A model generated the notes under the pieces. That model did no database searches, had not been told where the DNA came from, and saw only the letters and a program-made list of their open reading frames with translations. Below, one piece after another: positions 23,704 to 37,066 of a stretch of 64,000 nucleotides of DNA. Positions within the stretch are counted from its first letter, which is position 1; each line of letters opens with the position of its first letter. The translations under genes and the position numbers were made by a program. Source of the DNA: Ciborinia camelliae (lineage: Eukaryota > Ascomycota > Leotiomycetes > Helotiales > Sclerotiniaceae); contig JANPYM010000011.1 of NCBI GenBank assembly GCA_025890175.1, forward strand, positions 1,654,299 through 1,718,298, read 5' to 3'.

Positions 23704-26700
23704 ATGAAAGACAATGGGTGGGAAACAGAGGATGAGTATGCATCAGCAGCTCAATATTATCTTCCTCCCCCAACCGATACGCCTTACAGAACCCCATCGC
23801 CATCCATTCGATCAAGCCGCTCAAAACAATCATCAAGACGTTCTTCGCGACATAAATCAGTCTCTCCAGGACCATCTTCTTCGCCACCCCCTCTACCTCT
23901 AGGAGACATGCGCACGAGTGGTTGTCATGATGTAACCAATGATGAAACGTAAGAATCAGGATGAAATTTGTGACGTGTTAAAACTAACAATATGGATAGG
24001 ATTTCAATCCTCGATCCAAGACGATTTACACCAACCTTACATGCCAATTTGGTTGCCGAAATTCTAACTTTACGTAGAGACCAGGAAGAAAAACTCAAAG
24101 CCATTGAGAGCTTGGAAGAAGCTCTTCATGATGCTCGTGGAGAGCATGAATCTTTGGATGATCGTCTTACGAACACTGCAAAGGAAAATCGTTCTTTGAA
24201 GCGTCAGTTGGCCTCATTGGAAGGTGGAACCTCTTCTGCTTTAACTGAATTGGCAAAGGAGCGAGATGAAGCAGTCGAAACTACTACGGAAATGCGCCGT
24301 CGATTGGAAACAATTCAGAAGAAACTAAAAAGTAGAGATGAGGATGTAGATCGGATACAAAATCTTTGGGCGAACGATAAGGACAATTGGGATGAAGAGA
24401 GGAGAAAATTGGAAGTAAAGATTCATGTTTCCGAAACCAGATTGAAGACAGTCTTGGATGAAGTTGCCGCCTATGAAGCCAGTCGTTCAAAGATCCAACC
24501 ACAACGACCTGATGCAGAAGATAAAGACAACGGCAACGAGAGCGATGGTGGTAGTGTACGAACGATGAGTTTAACCAACAGTATACGTTTCTCAATGCTC
24601 AATGGACCGAATGGATATGGAGTCACCAGGGGAAATGGCCTCAGCCTCGCCGATGAATTGGATCTCGATGAAGATGAGACTGATTATGAAGGTGGGCGTG
24701 ATAGCGTTGCGTCATCTCCCGAGAAGCATCAGCGAAATCCAAGTCGTGAAAGTATCCTATTCCGCACTCACCGTAGGAACCAGAGTGGGGATAGTTTGAA
24801 GCGACCTGGAAGTGTTGCCCGAGGTAGATCATTGCTCAATCAAACGGTCTTGGAGAGGTTAGAAGGGGGTATCTCAGAGGACGACGAAGTTGCACCTGAA
24901 CCCAAGTTCAAATACATCGACACCGGCATTCAGTACTCACCTCCACCATCCCCGAAATTATCGTCAGTAATTGAGATAGTTTCTGTTATCGAACCAGCAG
25001 CGTTTACCGAAACAGAAAACACGCAAAAAATCGAGGAACAGCCTTCAACTGAGACGCCAATTAAAGAATCGGAGGTTGGAGCGAACCAACGAAGAAAGCG
25101 TGTATATACGAATCCTCCTTTGGTCATTGAGCCCCCGAAGAGATCTCATATGGTATCCGCAGCGTCACAAACTTTGGATGAGCCTCTCAGCCCACCACGG
25201 ACACCAGTTTCCCCAACCAGAGCTCCACCACCACCACCACTTCCTCAATTCATACCCACTGAAGAGAAACCTGAGATGACTTCAACTTCCACACAAACAG
25301 ACACGCAACCTGAAACTCTCAATGCATCCGGTACATCCTCAAAGCGTATTCCACCTCCCATACCTATTCCATCAATTCAATTGCATCCACCTTCTTCAGC
25401 CCCAGCAACTCCTCGCGAGTCTTTATTGCCACAACTCTCAAAAGATGTAGGCTGCCAAGTTTCAATTTCAATAACTACACCAACAAGATCAATGGCTGTA
25501 CAAACAGAAGAAATTCGGGTCGCTCAACGCTTGAATACTCTCCCAATTCATCTTCACCCGTCGATGATATCGTCTAACCCTCCATCACCCGATCTGAAAG
25601 CTGATGGCCTCCAATTCTCACCAATTCCAGACAACCTTCCTCCTAAGAACCCACGTCGCAAAAACAGTCAACGAAGCATCACAACGCTCCCATCATCACC
25701 AACTACAATGGAAACAAGAGATGCCTATCCGGGTAATAATGATGATGGACCTCTGGCGAAAGACAAAGGACAGATCAGAAGACCTCATCGCATCAGTAGT
25801 CTATTCGCAGGCTTTGACGGTGCAAGTTCCGATGAAGGTGATGATTTTGGGGATGGTGATTTCAACGACAATGACTTCAGAACGGCTCTTTCTGCTCCAA
25901 ACCCAGGAAGGAAGGTGTCTCAAGTTTCAAGATCAGTCCCTCAAAAGATAGAAATTCCTGACATCTTAACCTTTCAAATACCTTCCAAAGCACACAATGA
26001 AGCAGGTGATCAATTTGATGATGAATCATTGGAGCTACCCTCTAAGATGTCCACCAAGCCTGCTCGGACTCTTGGTCAACCTTTACCGATCACGTCAATG
26101 TCTAAGCCAACCCAAATGCATCGTACAGCTCTTATACAAAGTGGCGTCAACGCTCATCGAGCCAGATCTGGCAATTCTAGGCTGTCCGTAGAAGTTGAAC
26201 CTCCATTCCCGATACCTACCAGAGCAAGTTCTCGGAGACCTGGAGTCGCTGAAAGTGCGCCCGGCGATGGTAACAGAAGCCCTACTCATGGAAGAGGGTT
26301 AAGACATTATCGGGCAGGTAGTCTTAGTCGAACTGGCAGTGTTAGAAAAGTTCGATCCGCAGCTACTATGACTAGAAGGCGTGTTGCGCGACGTTCGGAA
26401 AGCAGATCACCACCAATGTCACCAACAATGTTAGAGCCCGAAAGCCCTAGCTTGCCACCACTTCCCAAGAACGATATCACCTCGCCGCGTTTCTCTAGGG
26501 ATACTGGCAGTAGTCGTTACAGAATGCACAGACAGCAGTTATCTGCTACTAACACTGCCTTTACTACAAACACTGCTGGATCGTCGGCCATTACTGATAC
26601 CCTAAGTACCAACCAAGCCACAAGCGTGGTAGATGCCATTGCGCAGACTATGGTTGGTGAGTGGATGTTCAAATACGTTAGAAGACGCAAGTCTTTCGGA

Positions 26701-27960
26701 GTTTCTGATCAAGATGCAGAAAATGGGACTAATGGTGCTCGACACAAACGATGGGTTTGGCTCGCACCTTATGAACGTGCTGTCATGTGGAGTAGTAAAC
26801 AACCCACGTCTGGATCTGCACTTCTGGGTAAAGCCGGAAGAAAATGTAAGCTATTAAACTTCCTTTCTCTGGTGATGCTGACTTTAATAGTAACCATTCA
26901 ATCCGTCTTGGACGTGAAAGATGACCATCCACCACCCAAGGGATCTGGACCAATTTTCAATCGTTCGATTCTCATACTCACTCCAGCACGCGCGCTCAAG
27001 TTCACCGCTGTTTCACGAGAACGACATTATGTCTGGCTTACTGCTCTCTCCTTCCTCGCACATTCATCGCAGGCTGTACCCGATGTTATCACACCTCACG
27101 CTGCACCAACCCTATCTATCAAACCTCCTCCACTACCCGAGTCCCAAAACCCTAAGCGCATGCCAAAACCCAACAGAATACGAGACTCAATAAAGATTGC
27201 AAAGGGAAAGAATGCTTTCAATCGCACCGGCCCTGCATCAGCTTATACATCTTCTCAACAGACAGATACAAATATGAGCGTTCCTGACAATGAATCATTT
27301 TATACAAATTCACACTCAGTACACTCTGATCCCGCCGAGGCACCTTTCGTACCGCGATTTTCCGAGCGAGGGGTAGGCGGTCATGGCAGGAAGCGCAGTA
27401 ATACCGGTTCACATATCGCACCTCCTCTGTCTTTCCGAGGTTTCAGTGCTAGCCATGTACCTACCATTAGTACTGCCGGTATGAGTGACAGAACAGCAGG
27501 CTCTTCCGAGAACCACAGCTCTTATAATTCTCAGCCTTCTTCGGTAGCAGGATACAATGGACCTAGCAGTCATTCGTCTATTGGTACATTTGATGCCAGT
27601 GCTCGCCCAGGAGCTGTTATTAATAACTTCTTCGATGCAGTGGGAACAATGCGAATGGAAGCTTTTATTTCTCCACTTGGTGTTACGAAATTTGATGATT
27701 TCCCTGATGAAAAAGATGAAATGGATATGATTAGTTTACAGCGTCGACGCAGCAGAGATGGAAGAAGAAGAAGAAGCAGAAATAAGGAATCCTTTGGTAT
27801 TAATAGAGCTGGTGTTGGGGGATACAATGGAAGAGCAATTGAGGACTGGTATAGTGGAAGTAGAACAGCTGGGGAGGAAGAATATGGCCATCGTGAGTTT
27901 GAAGAAGAACCGGAAATCTTTAGAACCGATTCTAGGGACGATCCTTTCAGTAATTTTTGA
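23704..27960 (+). CDS. apsA: ApsA/Num1-type nuclear migration protein with PH domain
   Basis: Three exons: 23704-23948, 24000-26845 and 26891-27960, giving 1386 residues. Intron 1 (51 nt) has GTAAGA...CTAAC...TAG. Intron 2 (45 nt) is divisible by three and has no stop, so it hides inside an open frame; its removal joins GRK to LTIQSVLDVKDD within the PH domain. Residues about 95-230 form a coiled coil beginning LVAEILTLRRDQEEKLKAIE, typical of the ApsA/Num1 family. A long Ser/Pro-rich linker follows. The C-terminal PH domain starts near residue 965 (VGEWMFKYVRRRK, KRWVWLAPYERAVMW). Family members sit at the cell cortex, bind phosphoinositides through the PH domain, and anchor dynein and mitochondria for nuclear positioning. 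The start at 23704 has a good context (CACC before ATG). It lacks the long internal repeats seen in yeast Num1. Confidence 0.88.
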
Positions 27961-29699
27961 TCTCACCACACATACACACACAAAACACAACTATTAGGTT
28001 GGATTTCTACGATGCTACCTATACATTCATTACATTTCCTTGAGTCTGGAATGGAACGGGGAGGAATTGGATTGGGTTGGGTTGGGTTGGGTTGGTCTGG
28101 TGGATATTGGATGGTTGGTGGGCAGGGGGGGAACTTCACAAAGCTCGTGCGGGAGAAAAGCCAGCTGGGAACTTAGGGAGGGAATGGAGAAGATGGGAGG
28201 AAGGAAATGGCCATTCCTGGGGCCGGGGAATTTCTTATCTTAAGAAGTGGATACATGAGGCTCGCGCCGACACAACAAACATCATCTCGATCGATATCAG
28301 TTGATACCTTTACTAGTAGTAATGCTTTTTGTATATTCTGTTCTGCTAGCCAGCCTGCAAGCTTTTCCTTTTCTTCGGAACTTCTTTCTTGTATTTAGCT
28401 CTTTTTCTTTTCTTCTCATTTGGACTTTCTTTGATAGGCAGGCAGTACGCTTTCTGTTGAATATCCTTTGCGCTCGGTGTTGGAGTGGAAGGATGATCGG
28501 ATACCCATTTCTTGACTGTTTTTTTTTTCAATTACTACTTTTTCTGGGATGATTACAGTACCCGACTCCCTTTTCTAATCTAAAAGTTGAAGCGGGGTGG
28601 ATGTTTGTTTGGGTGTGGAGTTGAATGGGGTGAGGAAGGGAGAGTGAGAGGGTTGGAAAGGAGGGGAAGATACAATGCTGAGCATGGGAAAGAAAGATGG
28701 ATGGATATAAGGTAGTGAGTATTATAGGAGACTTCGTAGAGTAAATAAATACAAATTCTCTACACTCATAATGATCTATGTATTCTGACATGTGCAATAT
28801 ATACTGTATACCTGCCTGCTTTGTAACTTCGTAACTTCGTGACTTGGTAATTCGCCTCCCCTCATTCCCATCTCAAATCTTCTCTACTAGCAAATGAACA
28901 ACTACTAATCGCATTGTTGTTACTACAACAGAAAACTGGGTTTTATTGAGTTTTATATACTCATCTATCTAGAAGTAAAGTAAACCGGAGTCAATCATTA
29001 TTACAATAGCTAAGGTGGAGATATATATTTGCTGATTAATCACCTAGCTTGGACTTCCGCGGGACTAATAAGCCGGCGTGGACCGAGCTTACTGGGGAAA
29101 GCTAGGGCTTAGTTTGGGGTGGGGATCTTTACTCGGGAAGACAACATTAGTGTTACCTAGGTCGTGTTTGCACCAATACACTCTTTAGCTACCCGCCCTT
29201 CCGTCAAGTGTACCATTATTAAGGCTGAGGTGTCAACTGTCAACTAAGCTAGGTACTTATCGGGCATGCCATTCAGTCCGTTCTTATCCGTCACAATGCC
29301 GAATTAAGAAGGTAGGTGAGAAGTATATGTACCTAGGTATGTTATATATAAGATTTTGAGGTTGGTTTCATTCCGTAAGTTGGTTTGTGTTTCTTTATCT
29401 TTCAAGTCGACTTGCGGTGGGTTCCCTTTATAGATTTCAATCGATATCCATAGCAACTACTTGATTCGATTCAATCGAGGAATTGAGGGAATTGAGGTAT
29501 ATTCACTTTGGATGCCGCTCGAGAGCATATCATATGGTGCCTCGATACGTGTGACGGAGACGGAGACGGAGTCTGTGTAGCTTGAATCGGAAGGACGATA
29601 ATACGACAACTACACATACAATTACCAGTTAAGCTTCAATTAATATCCAATCCCTTTTAAATCAACACGATCCCTAACCATTCTATCCCGCAGATCAAA
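27961..29699. other. Intergenic region
   Basis: It contains the 3' flank of the ApsA gene and the promoter of the acyl-CoA synthetase gene. A GGTTG pentamer run lies at about 28071-28096. No coding region is supported. Confidence 0.5.
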
Positions 29700-32179
29700 A
29701 TGCCCCTTCATCCTCAAGACGAAGTCCAATCTCAATCTCTCTCCGATCCGCAAAGTTTCTGGGCCAAACAAGTCTCGCATCTTCATTGGCATAAACCACC
29801 TACTCGAATTCTGACGAAGAAAACCAAGACTCTTAAATCGGGTACGGAACATAAACATTGGGAATGGTTTGAGGATGGAGAGATAAGTACTTGTTATAAT
29901 TGTGTGGATAGACATGTTTTGGCGGGGAATGGAGATGAGACGGCTATTATTTGGGATAGTCCGGTTACCGGGTGTAAGGAAAAGATAAGCTATAAGGAGC
30001 TATTGAAGGAAGTGGAAGTTTTTGCGGGGGTATTGAGGGAGGAGGGGGTAAAGAGGGGGGATGTTGTTTTGGTTTATAGTGAGTTTGAATGGATATATCT
30101 ATCATATCATATATATGAAGAAGAATAATAACTAATACATCATAGTGCCCATGATCCCCGCCGCCCTCATAGGTACTCTAGCAATATCCCGCCTAGGAGC
30201 AATCCACGCCGTCGTATTTGGAGGATTTGCCTCGGTAAGTCTAGCCCATCGCATCGAAGCCTCCAAACCCGTTGCAATCCTCACAGCCTCCTGTGGGATC
30301 GATGGAGCCAAACCACCTCTATCCTACCAACCATTTATTACCGAAGCCATCGCCCTCTCATCCCATAAACCTAGTAAAACTATTATATGGCAACGCGAAC
30401 AACTGCGATGGGAAAATCCCAATAAAGAAAATGGAGAGAGAAATTGGCAACGATTGGTCAAAAGTGCGGCGTCCCGTGGTGTAAAGGCAGATTGTGTGCC
30501 GGTGAAAAGCACAGATGGTCTTTATATCATCTATACATCTGGAACGACTGGTTTACCTAAAGGTGTATTACGAGAAGCGGGAGGTCATGCTGTCGGGTTG
30601 AATCTATCTATTCGTTATGTATTTGGCATTCATGGCCCTGGAGACGTTATTTTCTGTGCCTCGGATATCGGATGGGTAGTTGGTCATTCGTATATTTTAT
30701 ACGCACCACTTTTGGCCGGGGCGACTACTGTTCTGTTTGAGGGAAAACCGGTGGGAACTCCGAATGCAGGGACTTTTTGGAGAATTATTGAAGAATATAA
30801 AGTCAACACTCTCTTTACAGCACCTACAGCTCTTCGAGCCATTCGTCGAGACGACCCGGAAAATAAACTGTTCAAGGAAATTGGGGAGAGAGGTGGACTT
30901 AAGAATTTGCGTGCGCTGTTTCTCGCTGGTGAAAGGAGTGAACCGAGTATCGTTATGATGTATCAAGAACTTCTCGCGAAATATGCGGCAAGTGGGGCTA
31001 ACGTGATTGACAACTGGTGGTCATCCGAATCGGGAAGTCCTATGACCGGAATAGCACTTTCGCCTCAAAGCGGATTATCTCATACCTCCACCCATAAAAC
31101 CACCCCCATTCTTCCCATCAAGCCGGGTAGCGCGGGAAAACCGCTCCCCGGTTTCGATGTACGCGTCGTAGATGATTCCGGCCATGAAGTCCCACGCGGT
31201 ACGATGGGTAATATAGTTCTCGGGATCCCGTTGGCGCCCACGGGATTTAGGACGCTGTGGGGAGATGAAGAGAGGTTTTATAAGGGATATATGAAGAGGT
31301 TTGGGGGAAGGTGGATTGATACGGGGGATGCGGGGGTGGTGGATGAAGAGGGGTGGGTTAGTGTTATGAGTCGGAGTGATGATATTATTAATGTGGCGGC
31401 GCATCGATTTAGCACGGGTTTGTGACACCTTTCTCCTCCCCCTCCCTCTCACTTTCTTCCACTTCCTATTCTCCTCCCCTCCTTCCATTTCCTCGCCACG
31501 CATTAGCCCAAGATTCGTCATAGACTCATCCCGAAAGCAGGCGCCATCGAACAGGCCATCTCCACGCACCCTCTCGTAACCGAATGCTGCGTGGTCGGCA
31601 TCCCGGACTCCCTCAAAGGCCATTTGCCTTTTGCTTTCATCACGCTCGCCACGCCTCGTCATCCGACATCTGCGATTCCAGATGCGCGTCTGGAGAGGGA
31701 AATTCGGCGGCTGGTGAGGAGGCAGATTGGCGCGATTGCGAGTCTGGGTGGCGTTATTCAGGGGCGGAATATGATTCCTAAGACGAGGAGTGGTGAGTTT
31801 TCTTCTTTTTTTGGGGTTGCAGGGTTTGGGTTGGGTTGGTTTGGGTTGAGAAGAGGGAGGGGGAGGGGAGGGGGAGGGGGAGGGGGGGAGGGGGAGGGGG
31901 AGAGGGATTGAAATGGGGATGGAGATATGCTTTGAACTTTTACCCTCTTACCCTTTTGCATTCGACTAATCTTTTGATCTTTTGGGTGATGTAGGTAAAA
32001 CGTTAAGAAGAGTATTGAGAGAATTGTTGGAGAATGAATATCATGGGGCTGGAGCGAAAAAAGTTAATGTCCCGGCGACGATTGAAGATGAGAGTGTTAT
32101 TGAGGTGGCGAGGGGGAAGATTGGTGAGTATTTTTTTGGTGGGGGGGAGGGGTGCTGGTGCTGGTGGTGGTGGTGGTGA
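29700..32179 (+). CDS. Acyl-CoA synthetase, ACSS3/propionate-CoA ligase type
   Basis: Four exons: 29700-30078, 30146-31417, 31541-31792 and 31995-32179; 695 residues. ANL adenylate-forming enzyme that activates a short-chain acid (acetate, propionate or similar) with ATP to acyl-AMP and then acyl-CoA. Visible motifs: DPQSFWAKQ at the N-terminus; YMPMIPAALIGTLAISRLGAIH, formed across intron 1 (quoted in part as YMPMIP); the phosphate loop TSGTTGLPKG (about 257-266); NWWSSESGSPMTG; GGRWIDTGDAG; and RSDDIINVAAHR. The conserved lysine K636 follows intron 3 in SGKTLRR. The SSESG motif, instead of QTETG, sets it apart from cytosolic acetyl-CoA synthetase and fits ACSS3-like enzymes. The C-terminus departs from the family after EYFF: it reads through a GGGGG/TGG repeat into a tail rich in tryptophan. 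A final splice at 32124 (GGTGAG) is possible instead. Confidence 0.85.
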
Positions 32180-35154
32180 CGGTGCTGGTGGTGACGGTGC
32201 TGGTGGTGAGAGGGCTAAGTTGTAGGAGGAAGGGAGAGGGGGGGGTTGAAGATGATGAGGATGATGAGGATGATGAGGGGGATGTGGATGAATGGATGGA
32301 TGGATGGATAATAGTTGAGTTGATTGCGATGCGTATTTATCTTATTTAATTTAATCTCATCTAATCTAATCAAATCTGATATCTGATATCTGGATTTTTA
32401 TTTTTATATTTATTGTAAATATAGAAGGATACTAGTAAGCTAGATACCTCTCTCTCTCCCTCTCTCCCTCCTTCCTATCTACCTATCTACTATATATTAC
32501 ATTCCCTGCAGCAGTTGGAATGGTATATACTATATACTATATTTAATATACAATATATAATACCTACTGATTTATTGATGTTATTGATATAGATGTAGAT
32601 ATTAATAATACCTATAATACAATTAATATTTAACGAAAATCAAATGCTATATTTATATTCAGCTGACAGCTAATGGTGAGATCATTATCTGTATGTATTT
32701 TTGGGGTATATGTAGGTAGGTAGTAGGTATAGGTAGTAGGTAGTTGAGGTGGTTGAGGTTGTATTGTGGATATTGGGGGGAGGGGGGAAGAAGGGAGGTG
32801 GATAGAGGGAGGTGCGGTGTGGTGAGGGGATGACAGGAAGATGAATGGGAGATAAATGGATTTGGGGGAAAGAGATAAGAGATGGATGGATGGGGGGAGA
32901 TAGATGAGAGATGGATACTATATTGTAATCCGTCTTTCCTGCCTCTAATGATATCAACACTTATATACAGATAATAGTTAGTGTTTTAATGGATTTTAGA
33001 GTTGATTAGAACTTCGATTGGAGTTAAGATTCTTATAACAATCTATTCTAACGTGTTTAAGATTTCGAATTTTCAATCAACTCTAATAAAAGATTAATAA
33101 GTAAGGTATAAGAAAGCTAATTTCATTGTTCATTTTATAGATTCTCAAGTCAGCAATCTCGATTATCATATCATTTGTCAAACAATCCGTAAATACGATG
33201 GAGAGTTTGTTTTGACTGCGCTACGATGTTTGAGGTCGGCGGTCATCATGCGAGATGCAATGTCTAGACTCGAGTCTAGATTACTACCTAGGTTAGGGTT
33301 GCTTAGTAGGGTAGTATGTCTAGATACTGAGGAATATGTCATATGTGGTTGGAAGAATCAAGTAGAATAATGGAGGTCAGCAATCTACCTCCCTACTACC
33401 TAGATACCAATGGAATGGAACTTCAGCATGCAATACACCTCCGCCTATCCAATAATATATAATCCCACCCTATGGTCCCATCCTATGGTCCCATCCCATC
33501 CCGTTGAAGAATCTACCCCGACCGTGCACGAACAACCTGAAACGAACGGCTGGGCTAGACTAGACTAGACTAGGCTGGGCCGGAACACCCGGAAAAGACG
33601 TTCGGAAGACCTATTCTGTTAATCTACCCGACATATTCATCCTTCGCTTATACATACATACGCGGAGCAGGTTCGCGGCGAGGCGGCAGGGGAACTGACA
33701 GGCATACTGTATTTTATTGGTTTTATTTCCATTCCAATTCGTTGAAGAGTTGGATGATAATGTCTAATCTAATTAATAAGAGCATATCCCATCCCATGTG
33801 ATACCGTATTCGAGATATCTTGGTACTGTAGAAACGGAGTAGGTACCTATCTAATTATTAATTCCCTTCCGGACTATCTCTTTTAACCTAATTAAACTAA
33901 ATCAAACTAACCCATCCTATCTCATCCCATTCCATCCCATCCTCTCACCCGAAATCTTCTCTCAATTCTTCAATTGTATGTAGGTGGGTAGATTAAGTAC
34001 CTAGGTAGGTAACCTTAACAATGGTTGAATACCTAGTATATATTACTCTATCTAGATATACCTCAGATATATACACGAGTATATAAAAGGAAACAACCCC
34101 GATATACATAAAAGATTACCTCACCTCCATACACCAAGTTCAAGAATACTGAATATAAAAATCAAAATGTTAAACTATCTTAATTCAAGTGATCTAATCT
34201 TATCTATATGACTTGTTTCAAGATTTCTCGAAAGTTAATATCTAGGAAATTTGAACTTTGTATATCTACTTTTAGAGAAAATAATATATATACTTTCGAA
34301 AGAGAGATATATAATACATCTATTTACTATCTAATGCCATTTATATACAAGATATCGAAAATGATTCATACCACATATACAACCCAAATAATCAATAGAT
34401 CCCATCTCTTCATCGGAAGAAGTTCGATGAAAAATTCCCAAGGTAGGTAGGGTAGATAGATGATTGTTATAGATATTTACGCCGCTGCAATACATACAAT
34501 CATACATGCATTTATATAAACAACCAAACAATCCCAGCAATAAAAAAGTAAAGAAGTAACTTACTACATACCTACCGTATTTCTTCAACACAACCCCCCC
34601 AAGGCCCAAGAAAAACTGTGGAACTATGGATATCGATATTGATATTGACATTCCCGCCTATTCATAATCTATATACATATCCATATCAATACCAGAAGTT
34701 CTAGTTTAATTCATCTCATCTCATCTCATCTTATCTTATACCTTACACCATATCCAATTGCTTCTTTCCCTTCCCCTCTCTGTCCCTCATAACCCTAACC
34801 GAAGAGACAAAGTATATTCCCTCATTCATTAAGAATCTCGGTGGATATTTCTACTCCGGGTTCTATGCGCATCGTTTCGTATTATTGTAGAGTATGGATC
34901 GTATGTATGTAGGTATATAGGTATGCATATTCAAATACATATCCTGTATAAACCAACCACGTTCCAACTATCTACATATATACATACATACATACACCAC
35001 ATCACATATATAGATAGGTATTGTATCAGTACCAATCAATACCAACCAATATCAGTACCAGGAAGAAGTAGGTATCTTATCTTATCTTATCTTGATATAG
35101 ATAGATAGGATATTTATCTAGATAGATACCTAGATAGATAGATAGGGTAGGGTA

Positions 35155-35376
35155 GGTAGGATAGGTAGGATAGGTAGGATAGGTAGGATAGGTAGGATAG
35201 GTAGGATAGGTAGGATAGGTAGGATAGGTAGGATAGGTAGGATAGGTAGGATAGGTAGGATAGGTAGGATAGGTAGGATAGGTAGGATAGGTAGGATAGG
35301 TAGGATAGGTAGGATAGGTAGGATAGGTAGGATAGGTAGGATAGGTAGGATAGGTAGGATAGGTAGGATAGGTAGG
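35155..35376. repeat. 9-bp minisatellite (GGTAGGATA), about 25 copies
   Basis: A perfect or near-perfect 9-mer array. On the minus strand it reads as an artificial Tyr-Leu-Ser repeat. Confidence 0.95.
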
Positions 35377-35698
35377 TAGAGTAGGTATTAAGATTCTGAA
35401 TATTCAAGCCCGAACAAAGTTCCAAACTTGGGTTTGAAGGTTGAAGACTTTAATGGCGAAAGGGAATGAAATGGAATGGAATTTTTGGTAGGTATTTATA
35501 TATAGTTATATATCTATATATAAAACAGACCAAGATAGATAAAATCCCAACGAACAAATCTTAAATATACTCATCTACTTACTACCTTACCTTACTTAGA
35601 TATCTATCTATCTATCTACCTACAATTCAATCAATCATTTTGTTACTTTGAAAACTTTATTTATCTTTAAATATCTATTCTCTCTATTCTCTATCTAT

Positions 35699-35805
35699 AA
35701 ATCCAAATCCAAATCCAAATCCAAATCCAAATCCAAATCCAAATCCAAATCCAAATCCAAATCCAAATCCAAATCCAAATCCAAATCCAAATCCAAATCC
35801 AAATC
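35699..35805. repeat. (AAATCC)n hexanucleotide array, about 17 copies
   Basis: Perfect hexamers. They encode an artificial Lys-Ser repeat on plus and Asp-Leu on minus. The next array begins about 11 bp downstream. Confidence 0.97.
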
Positions 35806-35816
35806 AAAAACAGCAC

Positions 35817-35908
35817 TTCCCCCTTCCCCCTTCCCCCTTCCCCCTTCCCCCTTCCCCCTTCCCCCTTCCCCCTTCCCCCTTCCCCCTTCCCCCTTCCCCC
35901 TTCCCCCT
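35817..35908. repeat. (TTCCCCC)n heptamer array, about 13 copies
   Basis: C-rich heptamers with G-rich complement, capable of quadruplex or i-motif structure in principle. Confidence 0.95.
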
Positions 35909-36429
35909 CCCCCCTTCCCTCCCCTTTTCCTCATCATTTCCCGCCCGCCTGTCTGCCAATTCTTTTCTGATTTTATGTATGTGTATGTATATGTATGTAC
36001 ATCTATCCCATACCATCCATCTATTCAAAAATTCTAGCCACCATCACATTCGGATTTATATTGATATTGACATGTATGTTTGTATATATGCATGTACGTA
36101 CGTACCTAGGTATATAGATAGATAGATGGGATACTTCATACATCATACATCATACATTATACATACATATATTATACATACATATATTAACTGCATTAAC
36201 CCATGTATATATCCCAACCCAAACCCAAAATTGAACAATACATACATACATACCTAATGCACTAACTACACTGCATTACACTGCACAGCACCTCCCAATC
36301 CTCCCAATCCCCCCCAATCCGCCAAATGAGATCAGCCACGCATCAATGACGTATCACGTGAGATTTGAGATTTGAGAGTAAGAGAGAGAGAAAGAGAGTA
36401 AGAAAGAGAGAGAGGGGGGGGGGGGGGGT

Positions 36430-36439
36430 NNNNNNNNNN
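36430..36439. other. Assembly gap (10 N) inside poly-G
   Basis: Ns interrupt a run of at least 15 G on the left and 8 G on the right. The sequences on both sides (TTTGAGAGTA followed by GA repeats and then Gs) are similar to each other, so a short tandem repeat or contig overlap was probably not resolved. Confidence 0.99.
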
Positions 36440-36900
36440 GGGGGGGGATGAAATTGAGATTTGAGAGTATGAGAGAGAGAGAGAGAGGGGGGTGATGAGA
36501 TGAGATGAGATGTGTGAGCGAAGTTTACGTTTACGTATGGATTTATGTATATACCTATCTCTCTATATCTCCCTATATCCATATATATATCATCCATATA
36601 AAAAACTACTATATACCTAAATAAAGTAAATAGAATTCCTATTTCTATTCCTATTCTCATCTCCATCTCTATCTCCATCCTCATCCCGCTATCAAAATAT
36701 AATCAAATACATAAATAGATAAATAAATAAATAAATAGAGAGATACTTGAAAAATCCCCATTCAATCTACAGTAATTCCCTCTTTCTTCTCCCCCCTTTT
36801 TTCGCTTTTTTCTCCCCTCTCCCCTTTTCCTATCCCCTTTTCCTATCCCCATCCAATCCTCATCCAATCCAATTCAATCTTCTCTTTTTTCGCTCTCTCT

Positions 36901-36990
36901 CCTTTCCTTTCCTTTCCTTTCCTTTCCTTTCCTTTCCTTTCCTTTCCTTTCCTTTCCTTTCCTTTCCTTTCCTTTCCTTTCCTTTCCTTT
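36901..36990. repeat. (CCTTT)18 pentanucleotide array
   Basis: Ninety bases of perfect CCTTT pentamers, a polypurine/polypyrimidine tract. Confidence 0.97.
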
Positions 36991-37066
36991 CGTCTCCCCT
37001 CTCCTCTCAAAACCACCTCAAAACCATCTTAAAACCACCTCAAAACCACACCAACCAAGACTTTCT

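Noticed and set aside
35114..35425. 103-codon frame of YLS repeats
   Set aside because: It is a translation of the 9-bp minisatellite.
35648..36037. Lys-Ser then Pro-rich repeat protein
   Set aside because: It follows from the hexamer and heptamer arrays and has no non-repetitive part of useful length.
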